Source of the DNA: Gremmenia infestans
Taxonomy: Eukaryota; Ascomycota; Leotiomycetes; Helotiales; Hamatocanthoscyphaceae
DNA length: 64,000 nt
Assembly (NCBI GenBank): GCA_032629725.1
Contig: JAFEVB010000036.1
Span: 1,550,001 to 1,614,000, forward strand
Direction of reading: 5' to 3'
Shown here in pieces: positions 1 through 10,770 of this stretch. A model generated the notes under the pieces. The model ran no database searches. It was not told the origin of the DNA and saw only the letters and a list, made by a program, of their open reading frames with translations. The translations under genes were made by a program, and so were the position numbers. The stretch's first letter is position 1. Every line of letters starts with the position of its first letter.

Positions 1-1929
1 GGAAAAGGCATTCTAAGAACTAAAGCAGGCCTTTATAGAGGAACCTATCCGCTAGAACTTCTAGCTAGAACTTAAGTTAATAGCGGAGATAGACGCGTCA
101 GATAGGGCGATAGAGGGAGTGCTTATATAGAAATATAAGAATAGCAGCTAGTATCCGGTAGCGTACTACTCTAGAAAAATAACGTCTGCGGAACTTAACT
201 ATAATATATATAATAAGGAACTCCTAGTAATAGTTAAAGCATTATAGGGAATAGAGGGTTTACCTTTAGGGGGCTAACTTCCTAGTAATAATTCTTACTA
301 ATTATAAGAATCTTATTAGCTTTACTATAACTAAAGACTTAAATAGGCGACAGATAAGGTAGGGTAGAGACACTTGCTACCTACGACTTACAAATCAAAT
401 ATATAAAGGGGACGGAGAACGCACGCGCTAACGCACTAAGTCGGAAGCTAGAATATAAGGTAAAAGAGGAAATAAAGGGCATTGCGATCTTCTAGAAAGA
501 CGGCGATAACCTTATCTTAAATAAATAATAAATCGCAGCTACAACCTACATCGATAGCAACCTATTTATAGATAAAATCAGATTGGTATATAAAGGGGAT
601 ATAGTAGCGGAAGGCATCTTGTAATACTTCTAGAAGAATATAGAGGGGCTTCTACTATATAAGAATAAGATATATATTCTTAAGAGTATCTAAAAAGAAT
701 TTATTAAGGAATAATATAAGCTACTAGCTTACGGATATTAGGGAAACACTAGAACCTAGGAAAGGCTCTTGCGGAGATACTATTTCCTAGGCATGCAAAT
801 AATAGTTAAGGAGGTTATTAGTAAGTGCAATACTTGCATATAGAATAAGGTATTATAACACGCTCTATATAGTATAATACAATCACCCTGACATGCTAAA
901 GACTCCCTAGACATCTATTATATAGGACTTTATAGTTAAACTACTACTATCTAAGAATCTAATAATAGAAGTGGAATATAATTCTATCCTAGTTATTATA
1001 GATAGGTTAATAAAATACACCTATATAATACCCTATAAGGAGTTAAGCACGGCTAAAGACTTAGCCTAGGCATTTCTCTAAGTAGTAGTAGCAAACTATA
1101 GCGCGCTAGAAGAAATTATATTAGATAGAGATCAGCTCTTTACTTTAAAATTCTAGACGGCATTTACGGCTTTACTAGGTATTAAAAGGAAGCTATTAAT
1201 AAGTTTTTCACCTATAAACCACGGATAAACTAAACAGATAAATCAGATAATAGAAACGTATATCTAGTATTATATAAACTATAAATAGAACGACTAGGTA
1301 GGACTTCTACTACTTACCTAGTTCGTATATAATATGTTAGCTGCGGAAAATATAAAGATCTTACTAGCATACGCGAATTATAGTTATAACCCCGAGGCCT
1401 ACCGCTCTGCGATAACCTTAGAAGTAGACAACTAATCCGCGACTATACAGGTAGAAGACCTTAAAGCACTTTAGGAGGAACTAGCTAGCGACCTAGCATT
1501 CTTTATAAAGAAAGCAGCGTCGTACTACAACGGAAAACGTAGTATAGAACCTACGCTTAAAGAGGGGGATAAGGTCTACCTAATACGAGAAATATTAAGA
1601 TAAAACAACTAAGCATAAAACTGGATTATAAAAAGCTAGGGCTGTTTAAAATTAAGCGAGTTATAGGACCAGTTAACTACAAATTAGCACTACCTAGAAT
1701 AATAAATATATATCTAGTATTCTACGTATCTCTCCTTAAACCAGCACTACTAGGGGCGCTACCTGCGCCCGTCACAGAAATCTAACCAGTTAACCCTAAT
1801 ACTAAGTATAAGGTCGAAGCAATACTAGACTATAAACGGGTTAGAGGCTATACCAAGTACCTGGTTAAATAGATAGACTACCTACACTCGAAAATACCTA
1901 GGAAACCTTAGCAACGCTTAGGAACCTTG

Positions 1930-2460
1930 AAATGTTTATAGAGTATTAAAACTAATACCCTAGCCTACCTAAAAGGGGTTAGAAGGATCATACGCAGCTA
2001 GGGACATAATAAAAGCAGGATTATTAAAGAGGTCAGGACTAGAAGAAGAGCTACTAGTAGGGACCACAGTAGGAGAAGCAGGCGGGGCCTCTTACTCGCG
2101 CTGTTTATTCTTTTCCCTCTTAATCTTTTCCTTTCCCTCTAGGGCATCTAACTTATTAAGAGACTTTAGCCCGCGATAGACCATCTCTATGCCCTATTTA
2201 TAAAGCTCCTATTAATAATATTCGAGTTCGCGGACTTAGACTAGACCGGCTATAGCTGCCTTAAAAGCCGTATCTCTTTTAAACTTTAGGCGCTCTTTCT
2301 CTAGATAGAGATCCTAGAGATTATTAACTAATACTTAGAGAGCATCGCATTTTGCTCCATATTAGACGCACTCTCTACACCGCTGCAACTTGCTATTTAG
2401 GACTACGCATTAGCGATAATAATAAGTATAGTTGGAATAAGGCATATTCGGGATACTGTA
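1930..2460 (-). pseudogene. Antisense accessory ORF inside chromovirus A (degenerate)
   Basis: On the strand opposite gag-pol, between the chromodomain and the 3' LTR, one frame is open apart from a few TAG codons. It reads as a charged, probably coiled-coil protein with a short Cys cluster (CRECV) followed by RLKFKRDTAFKAAIAGLV and a Lys/Glu-rich tail (KEKIKREKNKQRE). The same frame is found in the copy at 9632-16160, so it was probably once a coding region of the element. No family recognised. Confidence 0.45.
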
Positions 2461-2610
2461 CAACTAAATGGTTTTAAAGAGAGTAATATATTACTTGTAT
2501 TTAGCGGAGCTAATAGATATAATAAAAGAAGAAGGGAGCTGTAGGCGTTATAAAATATTTTCTATTATTATACTTAAGCGTCGGGACGACGCTAACCGGG
2601 AGAGGAATAG

Positions 2611-3076
2611 TATTATAAAGGTAATATATAACTAGGGGACCTTAGGCTTAATATCTAGTTCGCTAGGCATAGGAGAACCCCTAGGAGGAAGAAGGCTCCT
2701 TTATAGTAGCTAGTGTGATAACTATACATAATGGTTAGCCGGCCATGTAACGCGTCACGTAGATGGATTATTTGGATCGTAATAATCTATATAATCTAGG
2801 ATTAGTAGGATTAGAATAATCTATATGATCTAGGATATAAAGGTTCTATATAAGACTAGGTTATTACCTATTAGATAGGAGCTTTATACTTAACTTAAAT
2901 AGTATTTCCTAATACACGCTTATTACTTTATACTTTATAATAAGCTATACTCCTAAGTATAGCAACTAGTGATCCATTAATAGATACCGACATTAACCCA
3001 ACGACAATCTAGGTCCAGGGACCTACTTAAGTCATAAGACTTACCCTAGCACTACGTGGGCTAGGCGATCGTTATA
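2611..3076 (+). repeat. 3' LTR of chromovirus copy A
   Basis: 466-bp LTR. It begins tattat and ends gttata, RIP-altered forms of the TGTTAC...GTTACA ends seen elsewhere in the family. It has the same length as both LTRs of the copy at 9632-16160. The 5' LTR lies outside the window, so no target duplication can be tested. Confidence 0.85.
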
Positions 3077-4870
3077 CTAGCTATCTAATTAATTAAATTC
3101 TTCTTTATTATATTATATTTTATATTAAAAGCTTTTCTATTAAAAGCATTTTAAGCATTTTTATACTTTAATTCTAAGCATTTATTAAATTATCTTTTTA
3201 TTAGTTTCTTATTTATTTTTTAATTATTTCCTATATTATTATTAGCTTTATATTATTATAAGTAGGCTATAATATATAATATTTTATATTTCTACTTTTT
3301 AAATAGATAAGTAATAAGTTTTTATTATATATTACTAAACTATAAAGCTAATATAATATAAAGTTATTTTATAATAACTCTTAGCTTTCTATTAGCTCTA
3401 GATTATAATAAGTATACTTTCTTATTAGCTTTATATTTTAATAAGTAAGCTATATATTATAAATAAGCTAATATATTAGTAATTATAATATTTTATCTAC
3501 TATCTCTTATATATGCTTCTATTAGCTTTATATTATAATTTTACTATTATATACTATCTTTTTATATAACTAGAAAGACTAAGTAATATACTATATTACT
3601 TAAAAATATATATATAATATATTTATAATATTTTAATAAAAATAATATAGATTAAGTAATTAAAATTATTAGAAAATAGTATAGATTAAGTAATAAAAAT
3701 ATTAAATAATATAAATTAAGTAATTAAAATTATTAAATAATATAAATTAAGTAATTAAAATTTAAAATAATATAGTTTTAATAAATAACTATAAATTTAA
3801 AAAGGTGAAGAATTAAAGTGCTTAGTATATAAAAGAGAAAAAGGTTTAAATATTTACTTAATTTGCTTTAATTACTTTAAAAGCTTAATATTACTCTTTT
3901 TATAATTTTATTAGTATATAAGATATTATCTGGAGAAAAAAGAAGTATATAGTAAATTTCATTTCAAAATAACTATTGGCCAAATTCTAGCTAATTTAGG
4001 AAATATAGCTAATTGGGCAAAATAAGCATTTGGTAAATTAACATAACTAGAAAGAGCTTTGATCGTATTAGAGCGCAGACTTTAGAAGGCCTGACTGTAC
4101 CGAAAATACTACCTTACCTTGCCTTAATATTCGATTTGCTGACCGTTGATATTGCTGCTGTAAGGGGCGAGCCCTAGGGGTAAAGCACTGGCTATGCCTG
4201 TGCTTACTAAGCCTTGACAGGGGAGCGCTAACTTTTCTTCGGATTCAGACGAAGATGCTCCTCTCTCCTTTATCGAACTTGTTGAATACCACATTGAGCC
4301 TCTGTGTATACGTGACTCACCCGTGACAGCTGCAGACTGGCACTGAATTGTCATTCCTTCTACATTACAAGTTCGGGTCTAGCGTCGCCAACTCCTGCTT
4401 GATCTTGGAGTCGAGGATAGTATTATGAAAATTCCTAGTCCTTTTTATGCCCTTGGGCCCAGTGAAGCCTGAATCATACCCAGGTGCTTTTGTTGAAGCA
4501 AGGACAGGAATACGATATATCACGTGACGCGAAAACCAAAGACCAGACCGACGAAAAGTTTTTCATTTGAAAGGAGTGAACAGGACGGGTCAACGTGCAC
4601 ATCGAATCCGAACCTAGATATAAAAGATAAAAACGAGAAACCTGCATTTGCTGTATATCCCATGCAGCCCCCAAGTGCTGCCATTCCTCCATAATCAACG
4701 GACCAATCCGGATCCCGGATCCTGATAACCAAGCGTTGTGCTCTCAAACCCTTCCGTCTTGTTCTGCATCCTAGAATGTCGAAACAGGCTTGAGTTACTC
4801 CAGATCAGCACAGCTCAGCGTGCAATCGCAAACAGATTCTACTTACAATGAACAGCAAATTGCAAGATTA
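3077..4870. other. AT-rich RIP-type DNA then intergenic sequence, no gene seen
   Basis: From 3077 to about 3950 the sequence is extremely AT-rich, with recurring TAAGTAATTAAAATTATTA-like runs, and looks like old mutated repeat. From about 4050 the composition becomes ordinary. Short open frames there show no family features and no supporting splice structure. Confidence 0.6.
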
Positions 4871-5659
4871 TTAACCTAACACAGCCTTGGGGTCAGCCTC
4901 GGCTACCAGAGCTGCATATGGAGAGACATGAGCATGACTCTCACGTTTTGCAATTTGAAGTTGGTCAAGGTCTTCATTGCGTTTCGCGATCTGAAGCTGG
5001 TCAAGATCTTCGTTGCGCTTTGCGATCTGGAGCTGGTCAAGGTCTTCATTGCGCTTTGCAATTTGCAGTTGGTCAAGGTCTTCATTGCGTTTCGCGATCT
5101 GAAGTTGGTCAAGGTCTTCATTGCGTTTCGTGATCTGAAGCTGGTCAAGATCTTCGTTGCGCTTTGCGATCTGAAGCTGGTCAAGATCTTCGTTGCGCTT
5201 TGCGATCTGGAGCTGGTCAAGGTCTTCATTGCGCTTTGCAATTTGCAGTTGGTCGAGATCTTCGTTTCGGGCCACAAAAACACTGTCCACATCTGAGCGC
5301 TTTGCAATCTGGAGCTGGTCAAGGTCTTCACTGCGCTTTGCAATTTGCAGTTGGTCGAGATCTTCGTTTCGGGCCACAAAAACACTATCCACATCTGAGC
5401 GCTTTGCAATCTGGAGCTGGTCAAGGTCTTCACTGCGCTTTGCAATTTGCAGTTGGTCGAGATCTTCGTTTCGGGCCACAAAAACACTGTCCACATCTGA
5501 GCGCTTTGCGATTTGAAGTTGGTCAAGGTCTTTAGGGGGCGCAAGCACAGTGTCCACATCCAAGGAGCGCTTTGCGATTGCGAGCCGATTTGGCATCGGC
5601 AAGGCCGCAGAAAGAACTGTGCTGGCCGAGAGTATCGAAAGCATAATAGCAGTCTTCAT
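4871..5659 (-). CDS. Secreted repeat precursor with 14 Kex2-processed peptide units (RiPP/KEP type)
   Basis: Intronless, 262 aa. Residues 1 to about 18 form a signal peptide (MKTAIMLSILSASTVLSA). Residues 44-239 hold 14 copies of DLDQLQIAKR (one reads ITKR), each ending in a KR Kex2 site; another KR follows at residues 30-31. Kex2 plus carboxypeptidase trimming would release ten (S/N)EDLDQLQIA 10-mers and four 20-mers, three starting SDVDSVFVAR. There is no Cys or Trp, and no Tyr outside the tail. Known families with this plan are fungal dikaritin RiPP precursors (UstA, PhomA) and KEP proteins. The UstYa-type oxidase transcribed divergently from 7315 favours the RiPP reading. It is not an alpha-type mating pheromone precursor, since it lacks the Trp/Cys signature. 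The start is chosen because the signal peptide follows directly. The product structure is unknown. Confidence 0.85.
   Translation of the reverse strand: MKTAIMLSILSASTVLSAALPMPNRLAIAKRSLDVDTVLAPPKDLDQLQIAKRSDVDSVFVARNEDLDQLQIAKRSEDLDQLQIAKRSDVDSVFVARNEDLDQLQIAKRSEDLDQLQIAKRSDVDSVFVARNEDLDQLQIAKRNEDLDQLQIAKRNEDLDQLQIAKRNEDLDQLQITKRNEDLDQLQIAKRNEDLDQLQIAKRNEDLDQLQIAKRNEDLDQLQIAKRNEDLDQLQIAKRESHAHVSPYAALVAEADPKAVLG
4943..5530 (-). repeat. 36-bp coding minisatellite with higher-order blocks
   Basis: Units of 36 bp (12 codons) are interspersed with 66-bp units that carry an extra 10 codons. Silent variants recur in order: counting from the C-terminal end, units 14-11 and 10-6 share the same succession of codon variants, and a 102-bp pair (36+66) is duplicated near the N-terminal end. 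The array therefore grew by multi-unit duplication, not one unit at a time, while the peptide stayed almost invariant. Confidence 0.85.
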
Positions 5660-7314
5660 GGTTGCGATGGAGAATGGGGGCGAGCTTGGGAGTAGGTAGG
5701 TATCCTTGGTAGGTATCGTTGGCTAGAGGGCAGGTACTGAAAAGAATGATACTAATGAGAGGAAAAAGATAAGTAGAGACCCAGCAGCCCAAGCTGTCTT
5801 TATAGTTCCTCCTACGCATCGGGCTTTGGTTAGACGTCTCCAAACACTCCAGTCGCGCAATCCGGATCATAACCTCCCATGATAAGGTTGCATTTGGCAC
5901 ATCATATAAGTGGATTCCGCTTGTCGCCTCAGATTTGGATGAATCATTGCTGAACCTGTCAGTACAACGGTTTTTGTCTGTGATGGACACACTCTTCACG
6001 TCACCGCTGCATGAAAAATTGTCTGAATGCATCGAATACAGCTGCTGATTCCTAATATAAACCTCAACAGGCAGGAGAGTATGTAGGTCCTGGTCTTTCT
6101 TCGGATCACTTCCAATAGTTGGGAAAACTGTTCATCTGCATATTCGGATGACATCCTACTGGTCTTTTTTGACTCACTTCGAACCATTCAGGCAGTTGCT
6201 CTTCGGATCACTATATTCGCTACTTATCACTTCCAACAGTTGTGCTCCGGCAAGTCCTCTTCTAATAGTATGGAAACAACCGATCTTTCTGCATATAATC
6301 ACGAATTGACTGCACTCGTGACGGAATACCTAAGTAGGCAGTTTTACTAAAGTATCTTAATGACGCGCAGCTTCAGTCGATCTTTCTGCATATAATCACG
6401 AATTGACTGCACTCGTAACGAAATACCTAAGTAGGCAGTTTACTAAAGTATCTTAATGACGCGCAGCTTCAGTCGCATGCCATACACTGCCACCCTCTCT
6501 CGTAGTATTTGCTCGAAGAAACAAGGGTGCTCCCCTTATTTCTTTCAACCATGCTACAGCCTGCGATTCGCAGAGAGAGCTTGTAAAGAGTTAACTGTGG
6601 TGGTGTGGGTCTTGATAATTTATAGGTAATCACTTTAATGTTCGATTGTTATATATCTTCACATTTAGCAGTTTCCATAGATATACTCTACACATCTTAG
6701 ATAAGGTATACACTTCCTATAATCCAATTATATCAATTTACCAAATGCTAATTTAGTCTATATTAACTGCATTCTACAAATTTTTGTAATTGATTTTAAA
6801 ATAAAGATATTATCTTTTAATTATATATGCTTGGAGTTTTTTTTTATAATAAAAGATCTTCTGTTTCAAAAGTAATATATATATGATTACTTTTTCGGAT
6901 GTTTCTTTACGAGTGACAATATATACATATAAGATCCTAAAGGTACCTTAGCTTGGGCCGATTACCGTTACACCAAGGCTTTTCTTACTGTAAGTACCGG
7001 AAGGAAATTCCGGTTCTTCCGGGGCTTTCCGCTGCAGAATGCAAGCAGAAATCCTGCTTCGAATATGCAACTGTTGAAGTAAGCCCTGTGCCTAAGATTG
7101 TACCGTTACATTAAGGTACTCGGCTCCCTTACCATTATCTTACCGTATTACAAGATCTTTCCGACATTTTCAAGCACCTGGCTTCAGGCCTTCCCGTTTC
7201 CCTTTATTACATAGTATCCCAAGACTGTTCTGTGCTAAACTTTGTAGAGCTTATAATACTTGATATCTTTCCATCAAACCGAAATTCTATTTACCCCGTG
7301 CTACTAGTTCTACT
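5660..7314. other. Intergenic region between precursor and UstYa-type gene
   Basis: About 1.65 kb shared by two divergent genes, so it should hold both promoters. It contains a tandem 97-bp duplication (6281-6474), an AT-rich stretch (6620-6940) and a palindrome-like ccggaaggaaattccgg near 6998. No convincing coding frame is seen. Confidence 0.6.
6281..6474. repeat. Tandem 97-bp duplication
   Basis: The block starting cgatctttctgcatataatc at 6281 is repeated immediately at 6378. The copies differ by one T in a homopolymer and by G to A changes (gtgacgg versus gtaacga). Confidence 0.9.
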
Positions 7315-8368
7315 ATGGAGGGCCTCATTTCCAAGATGGGCTGGCCTTTCCAGAGACATCAAAAGTACAGCCCTCCTTCTCATCAGTCTGATTCAGAACC
7401 TATGTTACCGGCTTCAGATGAGACCGAGAACAGCAACAAGGCTTTCGAGACAGCCAAAGGACGTCCCTACATTATTCGTTGCTCTGTCCTCGCATTGCTC
7501 GTCATTTTTATGACAACATCAGTCTTCTTTTTCTTACTGTACTTTTTGAAAAGACCGTCTGACCATGAGTGCGCCGCTCAATTGTCGGTTTGGTGTAAGT
7601 ATGCTCTTTTATTCTTAATATATAATAGGCTAACCGCTGGCGTTCCACCAGCACCCTTGATGGAAGCCGAAGGTGTTGTCGAATACAAGGAGACAGATTT
7701 TGAGAATGACTTCGCACATCAAACAAAATATCGTGGGCCGCCCACTCAAGAATTAGAAGATGCTTGGTCCGATCTTTGGTTTTGTAAGTCACCTCTCAGA
7801 GATATGTAGTCTTATGCTGACTATCCTTAGATCCTGGCATCAGAATTCCGGAGGAGAAGATGGCACTTCTCAACAGATCAGGTACCGAACGTCACTTCAG
7901 ACCAGTCGAACCTGAACTAGGTGGCGGATATCATGCTTTGGTGGAAGTTTTCGTACGTTGCTCCCAACTATTCAGGTACTGTTAGGCATATTGCTGACGA
8001 GTTCACAAGCATCAACTTCACTGCCTCGTGAGTTTCAACCCCATATTTCCCACATCTTAACAGATGGGCTAATGCCGTTCAAGAATCTCATACGCCAGTT
8101 CACCTGGCGCGACTACTACCCTAAACACCCAGACATTATCCTCATGCCATCGGATTTGCAAGATTCAGAGGTCGGTACTCGCATGCATGTCGACCACTGC
8201 ATCGAGGCGCTTCGCATAAGCTTGATGTGTCATGGAGACACTACTCCTTATTTGATCGAGCTGGACCCTACCCAAACCAACGGATTGAAAGCGGATTTTA
8301 GCCCTCATCATAAGTGCAGAGATTTCGGTAATTTGGTGAAATATGTGCAGGAACACGCGTTGGATTGA
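7315..8368 (+). CDS. UstYa-like oxidase (DUF3328), five exons
   Basis: Exons 7315-7594, 7652-7783, 7831-7952, 8010-8027 and 8084-8368 join in frame to 278 aa. Introns are 47-57 bp with GT...AG ends, and the 18-bp fourth exon encodes just HQLHCL. There is a hydrophilic N-terminus, one transmembrane helix at about residues 52-75 (VLALLVIFMTTSVFFFLLYF), then the family pattern with both HxxHC motifs: HQLHC and, near the C-terminus, HVDHC followed by LMCHGDTTP. UstYa-family proteins oxidise or crosslink and cyclise RiPP precursors in the secretory pathway (ustiloxin, phomopsin, asperipin) and act in cyclochlorotine synthesis. Length is normal and no lesion is seen, so it is probably functional. 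Its neighbour, the repeat precursor, is the likely substrate (inference). Confidence 0.9.
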
Positions 8369-8880
8369 GGCGGGATTTGCTGCTTCCTCTAGCGCTCAAA
8401 GGTTTCAAGTTGAAGATTTCAAGGAATATTCTGTCGCTTTCGTTCTGATTGCCCTTTTCATTAGCTGTTTCTTGAAAGTTGGAACACGGGTATTGTTTTT
8501 CCTAAGTACATTCTAGCTCAACCGTGCTGAAATACATGTGGTCACTAAAAAAATGCATATAAGTTTTATAAAATTATAATAAACAAGCAGACCTCTAAGC
8601 TTTACTAGCTTCTAATCTGCGTCTACAATCTGATGTGATCAAAGAATAATCTAGGGCCAGATTATACTCTCAGATTTGTATTTGCTAACTAGAGCCTAAT
8701 ATGGCCAAATCGGATACCTCTTAACTTAGTAATAAGATCTTTCGAATTCATTCTCGGAATTCGTTTTTATTTACATAAAAGTAAAAGTATATGCCACCAC
8801 ATATGGCCTACCTTAAGCGAAATTAAAAACCTCCCGATTTTTAATACCCCTTTTTGCAAAATTATTAATAAATCAACCTA
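8369..8880. other. Intergenic, grading into AT-rich repeat
   Basis: 3' flank of the UstYa-type gene. Composition drops toward AT-rich after about 8560. No gene seen. Confidence 0.5.
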
Positions 8881-9631
8881 CTACTCTACTACTTTATAAT
8901 TTATAATAAATAATAATATTATCTTTAGTTCTCCCTCTAAGAAAAATAAGAGTAAATAGTCTACTCCTATCTATATAATAGTATAAAACCTATATAGAGA
9001 GGGAAACTCCTAGTATAAAATTATCTCTAAGACTACCCTTTCTAGATATATAATTTGCTATATCCTCTACTAAGAATTAAGCTATAAAGAGTATAAAAAG
9101 AAAGCTCTAAAGCCTTATTTAATATCTATTAGAAAGATCTAAAGATATATTTACTATATTGCCTAAAATTAGGCTATGCGCTAGCTCTCTTTTATATAGA
9201 TTAAAGTCTAATTAGAGATTTAAGCCTCTATATAAACTATTTGCTATAAACTATATACTATAAACTACTAATACTATATTATATGCCTAAGGCCTTATAT
9301 ATTACGCTAGCAAGCTAAGAAGAGGCTAGGTTTTATATTAGAGTATAGATAGTAGAGAATATTAGACTATAATACTTTTAGATAAAATAGAAAAGTTAAA
9401 AAGGATTAGAGAAAGATTATATAATTAGATAAAGCTATATTTAAAATAGAGAAAACTAGAAGAATCTAGATTATATAGTAGATAGATAAAAAGCGCTATA
9501 CTAATTATATATAGTCTATTTATAGATCTAGAAAAGTATTAGTAATAATTTAAAGAGTATTAGACTAGAATTATAAGTTAGAATTAGTATTTATAAAGAA
9601 GCTCTCTAGCTATAAAAGAATTTGCTCTAAG
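8880..9631 (+). mobile_element. Degenerate transposase (probably Tc1/mariner), 5' part, split by copy B
   Basis: Broken frames read like a Tc1/mariner-type transposase: a stretch resembling LYQELGYKEYKKKALKP, with the Lys-rich character seen just after the helix-turn-helix domains of that family. It is AT-rich and full of TAG/TAA. Its right edge is the target duplication CTAAG (9627-9631) of the inserted chromovirus, and the rest of the element resumes at 16161. Family assignment rests on weak similarity. Confidence 0.5.
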
Positions 9632-10097
9632 TGTAACGATCGCCTAGCTCACATAGTGCTAGAGTAAGTCTTATAACTCAAGTAGGTCCCTGGACCTAGG
9701 TTATCGTTAGGTTAATGTTGGTATCTATCGATAGATCACTAGTTGCTATACTTAGAAGTATAGCTTGTTATAAAGTATAAAGTAATAAGCGTATATTAGG
9801 AAATACTATTTAAGTTAAGCATAAAGCTCCTATCTAATAGGTGATAACCTAGTCTTATATAGAACCTTTATATCCTAGATTATATAGATTATTCTAATCC
9901 TACTAATCCTGGATTATATAGATTATTGCGATCTAAATAATCTATCTATATAACGCGTTACGTAGCCAGCTAACTAATATGCGTGGTTATTACACTAGCT
10001 ACTATAAAGGAACCTTCTTTCTCCTAGGGGTTCTCCTATGCCTAGCGAACTAGATATTAAGCCTAAGGTCCCCTAGTTACATGTTACCTTTATAATA
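9632..10097 (-). repeat. 3' LTR of chromovirus copy B
   Basis: 466 bp. It differs from its partner at 15695-16160 mainly by C/T and G/A transitions (for example tgtaacgatcg versus tgtaataatcg), as expected after RIP. Confidence 0.9.
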
Positions 10098-10229
10098 CTA
10101 TTCCTCTCCTAGTTAGCATTGTCCTAACGCTTAAGTATGATAATAGGAAATATTTTATAACGCCTATAGCTCCTTTCTTCTTTTATTATACCTATTAGTT
10201 CCGCTAAATACAAGCAATGCATTACTCTT

Positions 10230-10770
10230 TTTAAAACTATTTAGTTATATAGTATCCCAAATATGCTTTGTTCCAACTATGCTTATTATTATCGCTAATA
10301 CATAGTCCTAAATAGCAAGTCGCAGCGGTGTAGAGAGTGCGTCTAACATAGAGCAAAATGCGATGCTCTTTAAGTGTTAGTCGATAATCTCTAGGATCTC
10401 TATCTAGAGGAAAAGCGCCTAAAGTTTAAAAGAGATACGGCTTTTAAGGCAGCTATAGCTAGTCTAGTCTAAGTCCGCGAACTTAAATATTATTAATAGG
10501 AGCTTTATAAATAGGGCATAAAGATAGTCCGTTGCAGGCTAAAGTCTCTTAATAAGTTAGATGCTTTAGAGGAAAAGGAAAAGATTAAGAGGGAAAAGAA
10601 TAAATAGTATAAGTAAAAGGCCCCGCCTGCTTCTCCTACTATGTTTCCTACTAGTAGCCCTTCTTCTAGTCCTAACCTCTTTAATAATCCTGCTTTTATC
10701 GCATCCCTAGCTGCGTATAATCCTTCTAACCCCTTTTAGGTAGGCTAGGGTATTAGTTTTAATACTCCAC
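10230..10770 (+). pseudogene. Antisense accessory ORF inside chromovirus B (degenerate)
   Basis: Counterpart of the antisense frame in copy A. One + strand frame is interrupted only by TAG codons and one or two others. It carries CRECV, then RLKFKRDTAFKAAIASLV, a Lys/Glu-rich segment, and a Pro/Ser/Asn-rich tail (SPTMFPTSSPSSSPNLFNNP). Two mutated copies keep the same frame, which argues for an original coding function in the element. Function unknown. Confidence 0.45.

Larger units (their letters stand above)
1..3076 (+). mobile_element. Ty3/gypsy chromovirus copy A, 3' half, RIP-degenerate
   Basis: This is the 3' part of an LTR retrotransposon cut by the window edge. It aligns along its length with the 3' half of the copy at 48949-55391 and, inverted, with the one at 9632-16160. 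In order there are RNase H-like sequence, integrase-like sequence and, at about 1812-1930, a chromodomain-like stretch (ILDYKR, then KYLVKW with one stop codon), which places it among chromoviruses. All frames are broken, mostly by TAG codons expected from CAG after C to T change, so it is RIP-inactivated. A polypurine tract (agaggaatag, 2601-2610) precedes the 3' LTR. Confidence 0.85.

Noticed and set aside
4903..5559. Long alternative open frames on both strands over the repeat precursor
   Set aside because: They are a consequence of a 36-bp repeat (multiple of three); only the - strand frame with signal peptide and KR sites makes biological sense.
4871..5659. Alpha-factor-type mating pheromone precursor
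   Set aside because: The architecture is similar, but the repeats lack the Trp/Cys/Gly-Gln pattern of ascomycete pheromones and no mating-type genes are nearby.
5532..6032. 166-codon frame upstream of the precursor
   Set aside because: Overlaps the precursor's start on the same strand in another frame and shows no domain or codon pattern.
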